Shown here one piece after another: positions 1 to 10,213 of a stretch of 64,000 nucleotides of DNA. The notes beneath the pieces are model-generated. The model was not told where the DNA came from, did not search any database, and worked only from the letters and a program-made list of their open reading frames with translations. Position 1 is the first letter of the stretch. Each line of letters starts with the position of its first letter. The stretch spans positions 1 to 64,000 of the forward strand of contig CAYWVR010000002.1 of the NCBI GenBank assembly GCA_964461715.1. The letters run 5' to 3'. The DNA is from CAYWVR01 sp964461715. GTDB taxonomy: Bacteria; Planctomycetota; Phycisphaerae; FEN-1346. The position numbers were made by a program, and so were the translations under genes.

Positions 1-145
1 ACTGCTCCTTGAACTGGTTCATCCCCGCCCCGGTGAAGAGCAGCGTCGGGTCGTTATGCGGGATGAGCGAATCGCTCGGGATGATCTTGTGGCCGCGCTT
101 CTCGAAGAAAGCGAGGAATCGGCGGCGAATCTCGTCGGTCTTCAC
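1..145 (-). CDS. alaS: Alanyl-tRNA synthetase, N-terminal fragment (cut by window edge)
   Basis: Charges tRNA-Ala with alanine in the cytoplasm. The first 48 codons are present on the minus strand and run off the left edge. They read [20 protein letters not shown] and continue with [20 protein letters not shown], the diagnostic class II motif 1 region of AlaRS (E. coli has [20 protein letters not shown]). The start is GTG at 145, preceded by a GGGAAGGGAG Shine-Dalgarno; no ATG lies in a better position. The remaining ~800 codons lie outside the window. Identification is by direct recognition of this highly conserved N-terminus. Confidence 0.93.
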   Translation of the reverse strand, partial: MKTDEIRRRFLAFFEKRGHKIIPSDSLIPHNDPTLLFTGAGMNQFKEQ

Positions 146-307
146 GCGTCGGACGCTCCCTTCCCTCGCGGCGGCCCCGCTCGCGCCCCCGGCGCGCACC
201 TCCGCCGCCACCTAAGTCCTTCATGGTACCGCCCGGACGGGGGTTTTCAAGAGTCCGATGCGCGCGAAGGCCGCCGGGCGCTCGGTCTCGGGCCTTTGCG
301 GGGGGGG

Positions 308-337
308 GCATGGCCACGCTCTATCGCGTGGCCATGC
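308..337. repeat. Palindromic hairpin repeat (GCATGGCCACGC family), copy 1
   Basis: GCATGGCCACGC, a 6-nt loop and the perfect complement GCGTGGCCATGC form a 12-bp stem in the gap between alaS and the next gene. Two related hairpins lie at 10160-10190 and 10214-10243. The shared sequence at unlinked intergenic sites marks a dispersed REP-like family rather than gene-specific terminators; no T-run follows. Confidence 0.75.
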
Positions 338-373
338 GCCAACCGGCGCCCCAGCCATGGCACCCAGCCACGT

Positions 374-1441
374 TCACGGCTTGGGCGCTTTGTGGCCCCC
401 GAAGCGGCCGGGATCCTTGCCGGCGAGGACGGCGTCGAGATCCTTCGTCTCGAAGGTGCGGAGGCGGCGGGTTCGGTCGGGCCAGGGGACGACCTCGCCG
501 CTGGCGCGGTCGAAGGGCGAGAGGCCGAGGAGCATCTCGCTCGATTCCTCCGGTGTCCCGCCGGGGCTGAACGTGCTGAGGGCCCAGCGGCTCGTCGCGG
601 GCGGGACGTCGACCGTGTAGGGCTTCGCGCCGGGCGACGCGTGGGTGACTTCGAGGTCCCAGTCGCCCTCGACCTCCCCGCCCGCCAGGCCGTCGCGGCC
701 GTCGCGCTCGAAGCGGAGCGTCCACGCCCCCTCGTCGCCGATCGTGAAGCGGATGATCGGCTTCGTCTCGGCCGGATAGAGAGCCTTCTCCCTCTCGAAG
801 TGCGGGGCGAGGTCGTAGAGAATCCGCGGGTGCAGCCGGCCGCCCTTAAACCACTCGTAATGGATCATCTCGCCGGCGGCCCACTCGATGACGCAGATGC
901 TCTGGGCGGCGCGCTCGGTGTTCAACGGGTAGCGCTTTGCATCGAGCCGCGCCTCGGCCTCGGGGGCGACGGCCGGCCGCACCGGCAGGAACACGCATAC
1001 GCGGTCCGACGCCGCCAGGTGGGCAAGGTCCGCGTTGTCGCCGTGCACGAACGCATCGCGGCGGGCGACGTAGCCGAGGATGAGCTTGAACGTGTGCGGC
1101 CCCGGGCAGTTCGCCACGTACCGCCACGGCTGCACGTCGAAGGCGACGGCGGGGTCGACGGCCACGAGGTTGTTCCGCTCGTGGATGACGTGGGTCGGCG
1201 GATGCGAGCGCGGGAGACGCAGGAACTGGTAGAGCCACAGGAACCGCCCCTCGGGGTCGGGCCGGCCCTCGGCGTCCGCGAACCGCGCCTCGCCCCCCAG
1301 GTCGGCGGCCCGCGACCAGATGAACGGCCCCAGCAGGCCCGTCAGCCCCTCGGAGCGGTCGGGGAGGAAGGCGGGGCGGCCGGCGGCCCACGCCACAGTT
1401 ACGAGGGCTGCAAGTGAGACGAGAACAACAAACGCACGCAT
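374..1441 (-). CDS. Secreted protein of unknown function
   Basis: A 355-residue protein with a clear Sec signal peptide (MRAFVVLVSLAALVTVAWAA). The start is ATG at 1441 with GGAGG 7 nt upstream. The mature part is soluble and rich in Trp, Arg and Pro, with no membrane segment after the signal. I recognise no domain. A stretch around residues 85-130 (HPPTHVIHERNNLVAVDPAV) and the C-terminal WTLRFERDGRDG region suggest beta-sheet. It sits alone between alaS and the secreted-enzyme block, separated from each by an intergenic repeat, so it is probably transcribed on its own. Coding status is well supported by length, start signals and codon use; function is unknown. Confidence 0.8.
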   Translation of the reverse strand: MRAFVVLVSLAALVTVAWAAGRPAFLPDRSEGLTGLLGPFIWSRAADLGGEARFADAEGRPDPEGRFLWLYQFLRLPRSHPPTHVIHERNNLVAVDPAVAFDVQPWRYVANCPGPHTFKLILGYVARRDAFVHGDNADLAHLAASDRVCVFLPVRPAVAPEAEARLDAKRYPLNTERAAQSICVIEWAAGEMIHYEWFKGGRLHPRILYDLAPHFEREKALYPAETKPIIRFTIGDEGAWTLRFERDGRDGLAGGEVEGDWDLEVTHASPGAKPYTVDVPPATSRWALSTFSPGGTPEESSEMLLGLSPFDRASGEVVPWPDRTRRLRTFETKDLDAVLAGKDPGRFGGHKAPKP

Positions 1442-1490
1442 GATAATCCTCCAATATAGTCGGACTTCGCCCGGGGCCCCGTATGCCCCC

Positions 1491-1642
1491 GGGGCCGTTT
1501 CGCCGCCGCGCTTGCTTGCCCTGCATGGCCCGGGTTACCGGACGACCCCGGGCGCGGCGCGTTCAGCGCGATGAGCATGCGCAGACCTACCCACGCTCAA
1601 GCCGCAGAAATCGTTCCGCAAGCGGCCCGGCGAAACGGGCAC
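1491..1642. repeat. MITE-like inverted-repeat element, copy A
   Basis: The left end GGGGCCGTTTCGCCG and right end CGGCGAAACGGGC are inverted copies of one another, about 150 bp apart, filling most of the gap between two minus-strand genes. The internal sequence (GCTTGCTTGCCCTGCAT, later CAAGCCG.AGAAATC) is shared with copy B at 8716-8855, and the right end with copy C at 48048-48160. No transposase is encoded. Confidence 0.7.
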
Positions 1643-1667
1643 TCGGGTGCGCCGGGCTCCAAGGGCC

Positions 1668-3689
1668 TCAATCCGCCATCCGTGCCGGGGGCACGTAGCG
1701 CCCCTCGATCGCGGCCTTGAACTCTTCGAGGCGCCGGGGGGCGCCTGGCTCACGGGCGAGGGGCTCAAAGGCCGCCTTCGCCGCGGCAGCTTCAGCCTTC
1801 TCGCCCGCAGCCTCGGCCCCTTGCCACAAGACCCATTGCATCCGCGGGTCGGCGGGGTCCTCGGCGGCCATGGCCCGGGCGCGTTCGAGGTCCTTCTTCG
1901 TGACGGCCTCCCGGTGCGCCAGGAGCAGCCGCCCCTCCCAGTGCGCGGGGCGGGCCTCGATGAGCGCTTCGAGATGCTCGCGCGCCACATCCTCCTTGCC
2001 CCGGCGCTTTGCATCCTGACGAAGCGCTTCGAGGGCCAGGAAGTACCGGGCCGCCGGATACGCCTCTTCGGCCGCCAGGGCCCGTTCGAACGCCGCCCTC
2101 GCCGGCGCGTACATCTCCTTCTCCAGAAACGCCGCCCCCAGAAGGTGCCACGCTTCTCCGTCCCCCGGCCGCGCCGCCGTCGCCTCCAGCAGCGCCGCCA
2201 CCGCCGCATCCAGCCGCCCCAGCCGATAGAGCACCCGCCCGCGGCCCGTCGAGCCCTCCGGATAGGACGCCCGGTGGACCGCGCGGCCCATCGACTCGGA
2301 GTTGCCGAGCGTCTCGGCGTTCTCAGGCCGCTTCGGGTCGAGGGTGCGGCGAATCAACTCGTAATGGGCCTTGTCGTGCTGCACCGTGACGGGGAACCGC
2401 GACTCGAGCACGGGCTGGTCGTCGGCGACGAGCGAGAGGAGCTTGACCTCGCGGGTCCCTGCGGGAAGCGTCCACCGCGCGGGCGTCTCGGGCCCGCACG
2501 GCTGGGGCTCGCCGAACGGTTCGAGGTCGATCTTGAGGACGAGCCGTTCATACGGCGTGTACGTCACGGCCTCGACGACGGCCGCCTCGCCCAGCTCGAC
2601 GTTCACGGCCGCGTGGTCCGTGGCGAAGTCGACCTTCCTGATCCCGGAGACGAGGGTGTATCGGAACGCGACCTCGAAGACCTCGCCGGGCCCGACCCAC
2701 GTCTCGACCTGCTCGAAGATCGAATCCGTGCCGCTCCAGAGTTCGACCGAGGCCGAGGGCCGCGACTCCTCCGTGAAGAACTGCTTGCCGCCGGGGGCGA
2801 CGGCGGGGTCCGTCAGGCGAAGCCGGTTCACCCGCACCTCGGGGTACCAGAGGCCCGCGTAGCCGTAGGGCATGGCCCATCCGAAGACGCTCGCGCCCTT
2901 GCCGAACTCGGCCATCGTGAGGTCGGGGTCGTAGGGGCGGAAGTTCGAGCCCGAGTGGCCCGAGACGTGGGCCGCCGGAAAGATCCACTCCGTCTTCGTC
3001 CGGCCCTTGACCTTCGCGCGGTCGTGGATCACGCCGCCCGCGCGCGTGTGGTGGCGGGGGAAGAGAGCGTCGTTCCAGAGCTGGCGTCCCTGGCGGTACG
3101 GGGCGGGGTTCGTGACGCGGTAGACGACGTCGAAGGCCGCCGATCCCGGCGCGAGTCGCACGTGCTGCGAGAGCAGCATGTTCGAGAATCGCCCGAACAT
3201 GCGCCGGTTCCAGGGCCCGGTGAAGCGGCTGAACTCCATCCACATCGCGACCGTCGCGTCGCCCTCCTCGCCGCGCACGACGCGCCAGGAGGCGGGCTGG
3301 TCGGGCAGCCGGATGCCGTGCTCCTTGTACGGGAAGCTGACCTTGACGCCGCTCGTCCACGCGACGACGCCGTTGGAGGCCCGGTCAGAAACGTGAAAGA
3401 GGTCCCAACCCTCGCCCTTGTAGACCGCCCGCGCGACGGGTCCGCCCGCCGCCGGGACGACGACGAGGCGGAGGAACCGGTTCTCGAGCTCGACGGTCGC
3501 GAGATCGAGCGTCCGCTCCGTGCGCTTGCCGCCCCTCAGGGGAAAGTTCGCGCCGTTGGCATCCGGGCGCTCGGAGTGGGTGAGCGGGTGCTCGGTGAAG
3601 CGGACGGGCATCGAGCCCTCGCGGACGGCGACGGGCTCCGCGGCCGCGGCCCACGATGCGAGGAGGACGAGGAGGGCGAGGCTTCTCAC
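1668..3689 (-). CDS. Secreted DUF5107-like protein with C-terminal TPR repeats
   Basis: A 673-residue exported protein. It starts at GTG 3689, overlapping the TGA of the upstream esterase gene (GTGA), so translation is coupled. Residues 1-17 are a signal peptide (MRSLALLVLLASWAAAA). Residues ~25-400 resemble DUF5107, a beta-sandwich found with sugar-active enzymes (cues: VELENRFLRLVVVPAAGGPV near 70, and LWNDALFPRHH). Residues ~440-640 are TPR-like helical repeats (GRVLYRLGRLDAAVAALLEA, then WHLLGAAFLEKEMYAPARAA). The neighbours are an SGNH hydrolase and a putative glycosidase in the same coupled block, so a role in handling an extracellular glycan is likely but inferred. Family assignment is from memory of its patterns. 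Confidence 0.8.
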   Translation of the reverse strand: MRSLALLVLLASWAAAAEPVAVREGSMPVRFTEHPLTHSERPDANGANFPLRGGKRTERTLDLATVELENRFLRLVVVPAAGGPVARAVYKGEGWDLFHVSDRASNGVVAWTSGVKVSFPYKEHGIRLPDQPASWRVVRGEEGDATVAMWMEFSRFTGPWNRRMFGRFSNMLLSQHVRLAPGSAAFDVVYRVTNPAPYRQGRQLWNDALFPRHHTRAGGVIHDRAKVKGRTKTEWIFPAAHVSGHSGSNFRPYDPDLTMAEFGKGASVFGWAMPYGYAGLWYPEVRVNRLRLTDPAVAPGGKQFFTEESRPSASVELWSGTDSIFEQVETWVGPGEVFEVAFRYTLVSGIRKVDFATDHAAVNVELGEAAVVEAVTYTPYERLVLKIDLEPFGEPQPCGPETPARWTLPAGTREVKLLSLVADDQPVLESRFPVTVQHDKAHYELIRRTLDPKRPENAETLGNSESMGRAVHRASYPEGSTGRGRVLYRLGRLDAAVAALLEATAARPGDGEAWHLLGAAFLEKEMYAPARAAFERALAAEEAYPAARYFLALEALRQDAKRRGKEDVAREHLEALIEARPAHWEGRLLLAHREAVTKKDLERARAMAAEDPADPRMQWVLWQGAEAAGEKAEAAAAKAAFEPLAREPGAPRRLEEFKAAIEGRYVPPARMAD

Positions 3690-4411
3690 TTCGTCTCCTC
3701 CGGCTCAGCCGCGGGCACCCAGCCGAGACGGACGAGCCTCGCGAAGATGGCCCGGGCGTAAACCATTTCCGCCAAAGGCTTTAAGTGCACGCCGTCGACG
3801 GCGACGAGGGCGTCGCGGCCGTGCTCGTCCATAGCGGCCTTCATCGCGGGGCCAAGGTCGAGGACCCGGGCGCCGGCAGCCCGGGCGGCCTCGGCGATCG
3901 CCGGATTCTTGTCATCCATGTGAAGCCACGCCTTGTCGGGGGCGGCCGGGTCGGGCACGACCTCCGGGTACTGGAGCATGAGGAGCCGGATGCCGGCCTC
4001 GGTGCTGCGGCGGGCGAGCGCCTCGAGGTTCGCGCGGGTGCGGGCCCGGTCCTCGTCGGTCGCCTGCGCGTCGTTGCCGCCGATCAGGACCACGGCGACG
4101 TCGGGCTTCTTCGCGAGGAGGTCGGCGTCGAGCCGCGCCAGCGCGCCCGGCATGCCCTGCCCCGGTTTCGGGTAGGTGGCGTCGCCCGCCCACCCGCTGT
4201 TCACGACCCGCGCGCGGCCGAGACCGAGGCGGCCTTCGAGGAGGAGCTCCAGGAGGTCCGAGAACTTGAGGTACTGGCCGCGGTACGCCTCGCCCGGCCG
4301 GTGGCCCGTGACGCTGTCGCCGAAGCAGACGACACGGAAGGGCTGGGCCTCTTCGGCCGCCAGAGGCACCGCCAAGACGAGCATGACGAGCAGCGCAGCG
4401 GCGTGCCTCAC
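3686..4411 (-). CDS. Secreted SGNH/GDSL-family hydrolase
   Basis: A predicted extracytoplasmic esterase or deacetylase of 241 residues. All four SGNH blocks are visible: block I FGDSVTG with Ser33 as nucleophile, the glycine block NSGWAGD, block III GGND with Asn113, and block V DGVHLKP with Asp206 and His209. A signal peptide covers residues 1-19. The chosen start is GTG at 4411, which overlaps the TGA of the upstream gene (GTGA); an upstream in-frame start at 4438 would add nine Arg-rich residues and is less likely. Its own TGA overlaps the next GTG in the same way. The substrate is probably an acetylated or esterified polysaccharide, inferred from the neighbours. Confidence 0.88.
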   Translation of the reverse strand: MRHAAALLVMLVLAVPLAAEEAQPFRVVCFGDSVTGHRPGEAYRGQYLKFSDLLELLLEGRLGLGRARVVNSGWAGDATYPKPGQGMPGALARLDADLLAKKPDVAVVLIGGNDAQATDEDRARTRANLEALARRSTEAGIRLLMLQYPEVVPDPAAPDKAWLHMDDKNPAIAEAARAAGARVLDLGPAMKAAMDEHGRDALVAVDGVHLKPLAEMVYARAIFARLVRLGWVPAAEPEETK

Positions 4412-7116
4412 TTCGCCCCCTCCTCTCCGACGAGCCACGTGTACGTCGGCTCTTCATAGGTTCGTCCGAGGCGCGGATCGGGAAGCGGCGGCGGCGCCAC
4501 ACCGAACGCCGCCCGGAGGTCCCCCGCCCGGACGCGGTACGTTCGCTCGGCCTCGACCTTCGCGACCGGGGCGGCCTTGGCGTCAAGAATGGACGTCGCG
4601 GTCACGCCCTCGGGCACGTCGCCCGCGACGAACGGGAACCAGACGCCCTCGGCGTCGCCCGTGAACGGGAGCCAGAGCGTCCCGCGCGCCTCGCCCAGCT
4701 CATAGCCGCGCCGCATCGCCGGGCGCGCCGCCAGGAACTCGTGGGCGAGCCGCTTGAAGGAGGGCGTGGCGAAGTCCGCGCGGGTCTTATAAGAATGGTC
4801 GGGGGCGAGCCAGCCCTTGCGGGCCATGATGCGGAACGTGAGCGCATCGAGCGCCTCGCCCGTGAAGCGCTGCTGCTCATTGCCGCGCAGCCACTTCCAG
4901 ACGTGCTGAAAGAAGGGGGCGGCCCCCTCCCACCCGGCGACCTCGATCGAGCACGAAAGGCCCGGCACCGCGTGGCTCTCGCCCATCCAGCCGACGCCCC
5001 GGCGGCTCCAGGCGGCGATCTCCTCCCACCACCGCCGCTGGAGCGACGTGCCCGACCCGTCCGACCACGCGAGCTGGCTCATGAAGAGGTTCTGGAAACT
5101 GTCGGCCCAGAACCCCTGGTAGCCGAACCGGCGGCGCACCTCCGCCAGCCGCCCGACGAACGCCTCGCGGAAGGCCGCGTCGCGGATGTTCCCTTTCATG
5201 TTCATGGGCCCGTAGCCGGGGCCGTGTGCGTCGTCGGGCGTGTTCAGCGACCAGTGCTCGCGGTCGAGGCCGAGGCGCTCGACGAACGGAGCGTCGCGCC
5301 AGATGGTCTGCCCGAGCCACGGATAGAACGCCACCTTCCGCCGCGCGCACGCCGCCTGGAACGCCCGCCAGGGACCCTCGACGTCCTTCGTCGGCCACCA
5401 GTCGTAGATGTTGCACACGCCGCCGCCCGTCGCGGGCGAACCGTCGGGGCCCGGGTACCGGCCGTTGATCCAGCCGGGGTTATGGTAGGCGATGAGGCGG
5501 ACGCCGCTGTCGGCCCACGCGTCAAGGCCGCCCTCGGCGAGGCCCCTATAGTACCCCGCCCACCCCGCGTCCGAGAGGATGCCCACGCCCGGAAGCGCCT
5601 CGAACGCCACCATGTCAAGCTCCGCCGCCAGACGATCGCGCACGGCCTGGTCCATCTCCTGCCACCGCGTGCGGCAGGCATCGACGGTCGCGCCGCCGGG
5701 GGTCGCGAGGACAAGGAAGGTCTGCGGCGTGGTCGCCCCGCGGTCCGAGAGCGGGAAGAACTCGACCTCCGTCTGCGAGACGACCGGGTCGCCGGGGAAA
5801 CACTCCGTCAGGGCCCGCAGGTTCCCCTGCCGCGCGAAGCTCGAGGCGAAGCACACCGCGGGGCGGTACTGGAAATCGACGAAGCCGTGCCCCGCGCCGC
5901 GGGCCATCTGGGCGATCCACGCCCCCGCCCGGTGCCGCAGGGCGTACCCGCGGTCCGAGAGCTCCTTCTCGCGGGCCCGGGGAACCTTGGGGGAAATGGC
6001 GTAAGGCTCCCCCGCCGCGCCGGGCAGCGTCTCGGTGGTCGAAAAGGCCCCACGGACGCCGCCGTCCGGCCCGGCCGTCAGGCGCTGTTCGATGTGCCCG
6101 AGGCCGCGGTAGCGGAGGTTGACGAGCGTGAGGCCGTCGACCCGCCCGCCCAGCTCCCACGTCCCGAGTTGCCTGAGGCCGTTGACGCGGCGGCCCTCGG
6201 CCAGATCGAACTCGTAGTGCTGCGTCCATCCGACCCACGGCCACCCGGCGACGTTCTCCGTCGCGGGCGCAACGACCCAGCGGAGCGTGCCGGCGGCTTT
6301 CGCCTTGGCGCCGAGGGCCCGGACCTGGGCCGCCAGGAACTCGCGCCGCGCGACCTCGGCCGGCAGCCGCGTGTGCCCGAGGCGGTAGAAATCGCGCTGG
6401 ATGCGGCCGACCTCGAGGGCGCGGGCTTCGAGGGCCGCCTCGAAGGCGGCGATTCTCTTCTGGGCGGCGCGAAGGGCGGCGTCGGACTCGAGGAGCCCCG
6501 GACGGATCGCCCGGGCGCGCTTGGCGGCGCGGCTGCTGGCCCGGCGAAGTTCCTTCCCGGCGGCGGCCTTCTCCGGGACAGTCGTGGCTGCATCAAGGGC
6601 GGCTTGGGCCCGGGCGACCTCGGCGGCGGCTTTGGCGTAGATCTCGTCGGCCGAGAGGGCCTGCTCGATCGTCGCCGCCGCCACGCCGGCCTGCTTCTTC
6701 AGGGTCGCCAGCTCGGGCGTGATGTGCTCGGGCGAGAGGGCCGCCTCCGGGTCGCCCTCCCAGACGAAGAGGGCCCGGTACGCCGCCTCGTCGCCCGTCG
6801 CGAGCAGCTCGACCTCGAGCGTGGCCCCGTCGCCCTCGGCCTTCGCCGCCTTCAGTCGCATGAGCGGCCACGCGACGCGGTCCTCGCCGAACTCCCGGGC
6901 CAGGTACGGCCGCAGGCACGTGTCGGGGCTCGTCAGCTCGACGCCGTCGACCGTCGCCCGCGCCAGACCGAGCAGGTACTCGCCCTCGAGTGCGAAAGTG
7001 AGGGTCACCTCGCCCGCGAGCCGCACGGTCACGGCGTCGCTTGAACGCTCCACCGCCGCACCGAGCGCCGTGGCGCCCAGCAGACAGACCATCATGCCGG
7101 CCAGGACGGGACGCAT
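4408..7116 (-). CDS. Large secreted putative glycoside hydrolase with internal coiled coil
   Basis: A 902-residue exported protein. The start is ATG 7116, with GAAGGAG 8 nt upstream; an upstream in-frame GTG is less well placed. A signal peptide is followed by a beta-rich N-terminus, then an Ala/Glu/Arg-rich helical segment at ~140-270 (LSADEIYAKAAAEVARAQAA) that looks like a coiled coil, and a C-terminal half resembling a clan-D-type (alpha/beta)8 glycosidase. Cues there are VRLIAYHNPGWINGRYPG, KVAFYPWLGQTIW and FGYQGFWADSFQNLF, where WADS may hold a catalytic Asp. It is first in a GTGA-coupled block with an SGNH hydrolase and a DUF5107/TPR protein. The precise GH family is not assigned; it might be a divergent GH36/GH31-like or uncharacterised family. 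Confidence 0.75.
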   Translation of the reverse strand: MRPVLAGMMVCLLGATALGAAVERSSDAVTVRLAGEVTLTFALEGEYLLGLARATVDGVELTSPDTCLRPYLAREFGEDRVAWPLMRLKAAKAEGDGATLEVELLATGDEAAYRALFVWEGDPEAALSPEHITPELATLKKQAGVAAATIEQALSADEIYAKAAAEVARAQAALDAATTVPEKAAAGKELRRASSRAAKRARAIRPGLLESDAALRAAQKRIAAFEAALEARALEVGRIQRDFYRLGHTRLPAEVARREFLAAQVRALGAKAKAAGTLRWVVAPATENVAGWPWVGWTQHYEFDLAEGRRVNGLRQLGTWELGGRVDGLTLVNLRYRGLGHIEQRLTAGPDGGVRGAFSTTETLPGAAGEPYAISPKVPRAREKELSDRGYALRHRAGAWIAQMARGAGHGFVDFQYRPAVCFASSFARQGNLRALTECFPGDPVVSQTEVEFFPLSDRGATTPQTFLVLATPGGATVDACRTRWQEMDQAVRDRLAAELDMVAFEALPGVGILSDAGWAGYYRGLAEGGLDAWADSGVRLIAYHNPGWINGRYPGPDGSPATGGGVCNIYDWWPTKDVEGPWRAFQAACARRKVAFYPWLGQTIWRDAPFVERLGLDREHWSLNTPDDAHGPGYGPMNMKGNIRDAAFREAFVGRLAEVRRRFGYQGFWADSFQNLFMSQLAWSDGSGTSLQRRWWEEIAAWSRRGVGWMGESHAVPGLSCSIEVAGWEGAAPFFQHVWKWLRGNEQQRFTGEALDALTFRIMARKGWLAPDHSYKTRADFATPSFKRLAHEFLAARPAMRRGYELGEARGTLWLPFTGDAEGVWFPFVAGDVPEGVTATSILDAKAAPVAKVEAERTYRVRAGDLRAAFGVAPPPLPDPRLGRTYEEPTYTWLVGEEGAK

Positions 7117-7140
7117 GGACAACACTCCTTCGGGCGCGGG

Positions 7141-8607
7141 TCAGTCCTCGGGCTCGGGCGGCGCGGCCTCGGCCCCGATCACCCTGACCCCCTGCCCGAC
7201 GACGTGCACGAACGTGGCCTCCTCGCGGGCCTCGGCGGCCAAAAGGAACTCGCGGACCGAGCCGACCTTGCACGGGCCGACCTGGTCGACGACCATGCCC
7301 GCCACCACGCCCCCCACCGCCGCCGCCGAGCCGTCGCGGACCTCCCCGACGAAGACGCCCGACTGGCTCGGCTCAAGGCCGATGGCCTCCCGCCGCGCGT
7401 CCGAGAGCGGCTCGACGCGCATGCCGCGCCACCACGCCCCCGGATTCTCGTCCATCCGCACGAGGAGCTCCTGCGGCTTCGGACGCCGGGCCGTCTGGAC
7501 CCGGAGGTTCCGCCGCTTCCCGTCCCGGAGGACCGTGACGCGCAAAGTCTCGCCGACGGGGGTGGCCTGGACGATCTGGACAAGCTCGTCGGGGTCCTCG
7601 ATGGGCTCGCGGCCAACCTCGAGGACCACGTCGCCGGCCTTCAGGCCCGCGGCCTCGGCGGGCGTCTCCGGCAACACCCGGGTGACGTAGGCCCCGACGC
7701 CGACCTCGGCGCCGGTGGGCTCGGCCTGCTCGGGCGTGACCTCCTGCATCTCGATGCCGAGGAACCCGTACTCGATCTCCTCGCCGCGCCGGAGGCGCGC
7801 GATGATCCCCTTCGTGACGGACGTGACGGGCACGGCGAATCCGACGCCCTGGCTCGTGCCGTCGCGGGTCGAGATGACGGCGTTGACGCCGACGACCTCG
7901 CCGCCCAAGTTCACCAGCGGGCCACCCGAGTTTCCGGGGTTGACAGCGGCATCGGTCTGGATGAGGTTGCCGTAGTAGCGGTCGAGCTCGCGGCCGATGC
8001 CGGGGATATGGCGACGGGTGCCGCTGACGACCCCGAAGGAGAGGCTGGCCTGGCCGTCGCGCCCGAAGCCGAAGGGGCTTCCGAGGGCGAGGACGAACTG
8101 TCCCCGCCGCAGGGCCCCGGCGTCGCCGAGGCGCGCCGCGGGCAGGTCCTTCGCGTCGATGCGGATCACGGCCAGGTCCCGCCGCGGGTCCATGCCGACG
8201 ATGCGCGCCGGGTAGCGCTTGCGCGTGGCCAGGGTGACCTCGATCTCGACGGCGGCGCGGACAACGTGCTCGCTTGTCAGGATGTCGCCGTCGGGGGAGA
8301 TCAGGAACCCCGACCCGTTGCCGTGCATGCGGTGCGGAGCCCGGTCGCGAAGACGGTCGAGGTGCTCGCGGAGACGGTCGCGGAGGCCGTCGGGCCAGTC
8401 CTCGGGGGCGTCGGAATCGCCGAGGCCGAGGGGATCGGTCGACTCGCGCACGACCGCGATGTTGACGACCGCCGGGGCGACGGCGTCGGCGGCCGACTCG
8501 AGGGACCGCTCGACGGCCCGGGCCTGGTCCAGAAGGTCGGTCTCGACGGCCGAGACCGACGTCGCCGCGACGCACGCGGCGAAAAGCAGGAAGACGGCGG
8601 TTCGCAT
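7141..8607 (-). CDS. HtrA/DegP-type periplasmic serine protease with two PDZ domains
   Basis: A quality-control protease or chaperone of 488 residues. A signal peptide (residues 1-20) is followed by a trypsin-like domain with His114 (in TSEHVV, where most HtrAs have TNxHV), Asp144 (in RRDLAVIRI) and Ser227 (in NPGNSGGPL). Two PDZ modules follow: ~285-380 (AGLKAGDVVLEVGREPI) and ~395-480. The start is ATG 8607 after GCGAGGTG; the open frame extends further upstream but only through the intergenic repeat, so the longer form is rejected. The glycosidase block starts 24 bp downstream on the same strand, so co-transcription is likely and the protease may help fold or clear those secreted enzymes (inference). 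Confidence 0.92.
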   Translation of the reverse strand: MRTAVFLLFAACVAATSVSAVETDLLDQARAVERSLESAADAVAPAVVNIAVVRESTDPLGLGDSDAPEDWPDGLRDRLREHLDRLRDRAPHRMHGNGSGFLISPDGDILTSEHVVRAAVEIEVTLATRKRYPARIVGMDPRRDLAVIRIDAKDLPAARLGDAGALRRGQFVLALGSPFGFGRDGQASLSFGVVSGTRRHIPGIGRELDRYYGNLIQTDAAVNPGNSGGPLVNLGGEVVGVNAVISTRDGTSQGVGFAVPVTSVTKGIIARLRRGEEIEYGFLGIEMQEVTPEQAEPTGAEVGVGAYVTRVLPETPAEAAGLKAGDVVLEVGREPIEDPDELVQIVQATPVGETLRVTVLRDGKRRNLRVQTARRPKPQELLVRMDENPGAWWRGMRVEPLSDARREAIGLEPSQSGVFVGEVRDGSAAAVGGVVAGMVVDQVGPCKVGSVREFLLAAEAREEATFVHVVGQGVRVIGAEAAPPEPED

Positions 8608-8715
8608 AGGCACCTCGCGCGCAGGCTCCATCGCCCTTGAGAGTGTAACCCCCGGGCGAGACGTTCGTTTCGGGGGAAGCGGGTCTCGGAGCGGCCTTGG
8701 GCGGGCTATGCCCTT

Positions 8716-8855
8716 GGGCCCGTTTCGCCGCCGCGATTGCTTGCCCTGCATAGCCCGGACTTCCCTGGCGCGGCGCTTTCCGGGCAACCCACGTGGGTCC
8801 GACCCGCGCACAAGCCGAAGAAATCAGGCTGCAAGCAGCCCGGCGAAACGGGCCC
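8716..8855. repeat. MITE-like inverted-repeat element, copy B
   Basis: This is the most intact copy: GGGCCCGTTTCGCCG at 8716-8730 and its exact complement CGGCGAAACGGGCCC at 8841-8855, giving 15-bp perfect terminal inverted repeats around a 140-bp unit. It lies between the 3' end of recA and the 5' end of the htrA-like gene. It shares internal blocks with copy A (1491-1642). No open frame of its own looks real. Confidence 0.78.
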
Positions 8856-8884
8856 GGGGGCCGGCGCAACCCGCGAGACAGAGT

Positions 8885-9991
<1,107 letters not shown>

Positions 9992-10094
9992 CCTTGCTCC
10001 TTTGCGTGGGGATGAATCCCCGGTGCGATCCGTGTACCCCGTCCGGCGCCCACCCCGGCGGCCGAGCGCCTCCGTCCACGACTCCAGAGGGCTG

Positions 10095-10123
10095 ATTACA
10101 CCGTATCTTCGGCCCGAACGCAA
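10095..10123 (-). promoter_or_regulatory. Predicted sigma-70-type promoter of recA
   Basis: Read on the minus strand: -35 TTGCGT (10123-10118), a 17-bp spacer and -10 TGTAAT (10100-10095), 104 bp before the recA start. The assignment rests on sequence and spacing only. Confidence 0.5.
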
Positions 10124-10159
10124 CCCTTACTTCCAGCGGAATCGGACCGTCGACGGGGG

Positions 10160-10190
10160 GCATGCCCACGCTGTTCTTGCGTGGGCATGC
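10160..10190. repeat. Palindromic hairpin repeat (GCATGSCCACGC family), copy 2
   Basis: GCATGCCCACGC and GCGTGGGCATGC form a perfect 12-bp stem with a 7-nt loop. It carries a compensatory base-pair change relative to copies 1 and 3 (GGCC to GCCC on one arm, matched on the other), which favours selection on structure. Confidence 0.72.
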
Positions 10191-10213
10191 ATCGCGCCAC
10201 CGACCGCTCCGGC

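Noticed and set aside
1647..3761. 704-codon plus-strand open frame
   Set aside because: Antisense to the DUF5107/TPR gene, which has a signal peptide, SD-less but coupled GTG start and clear repeats.
8608..8811. N-terminal extension of the HtrA-type protease
   Set aside because: It would read through the inverted-repeat element; the signal peptide begins at 8607 after a good SD.
9992..10123. LexA/SOS box near recA
   Set aside because: I saw neither a CTG-N10-CAG nor a GAAC-N4-GTTC type palindrome near the predicted recA promoter.
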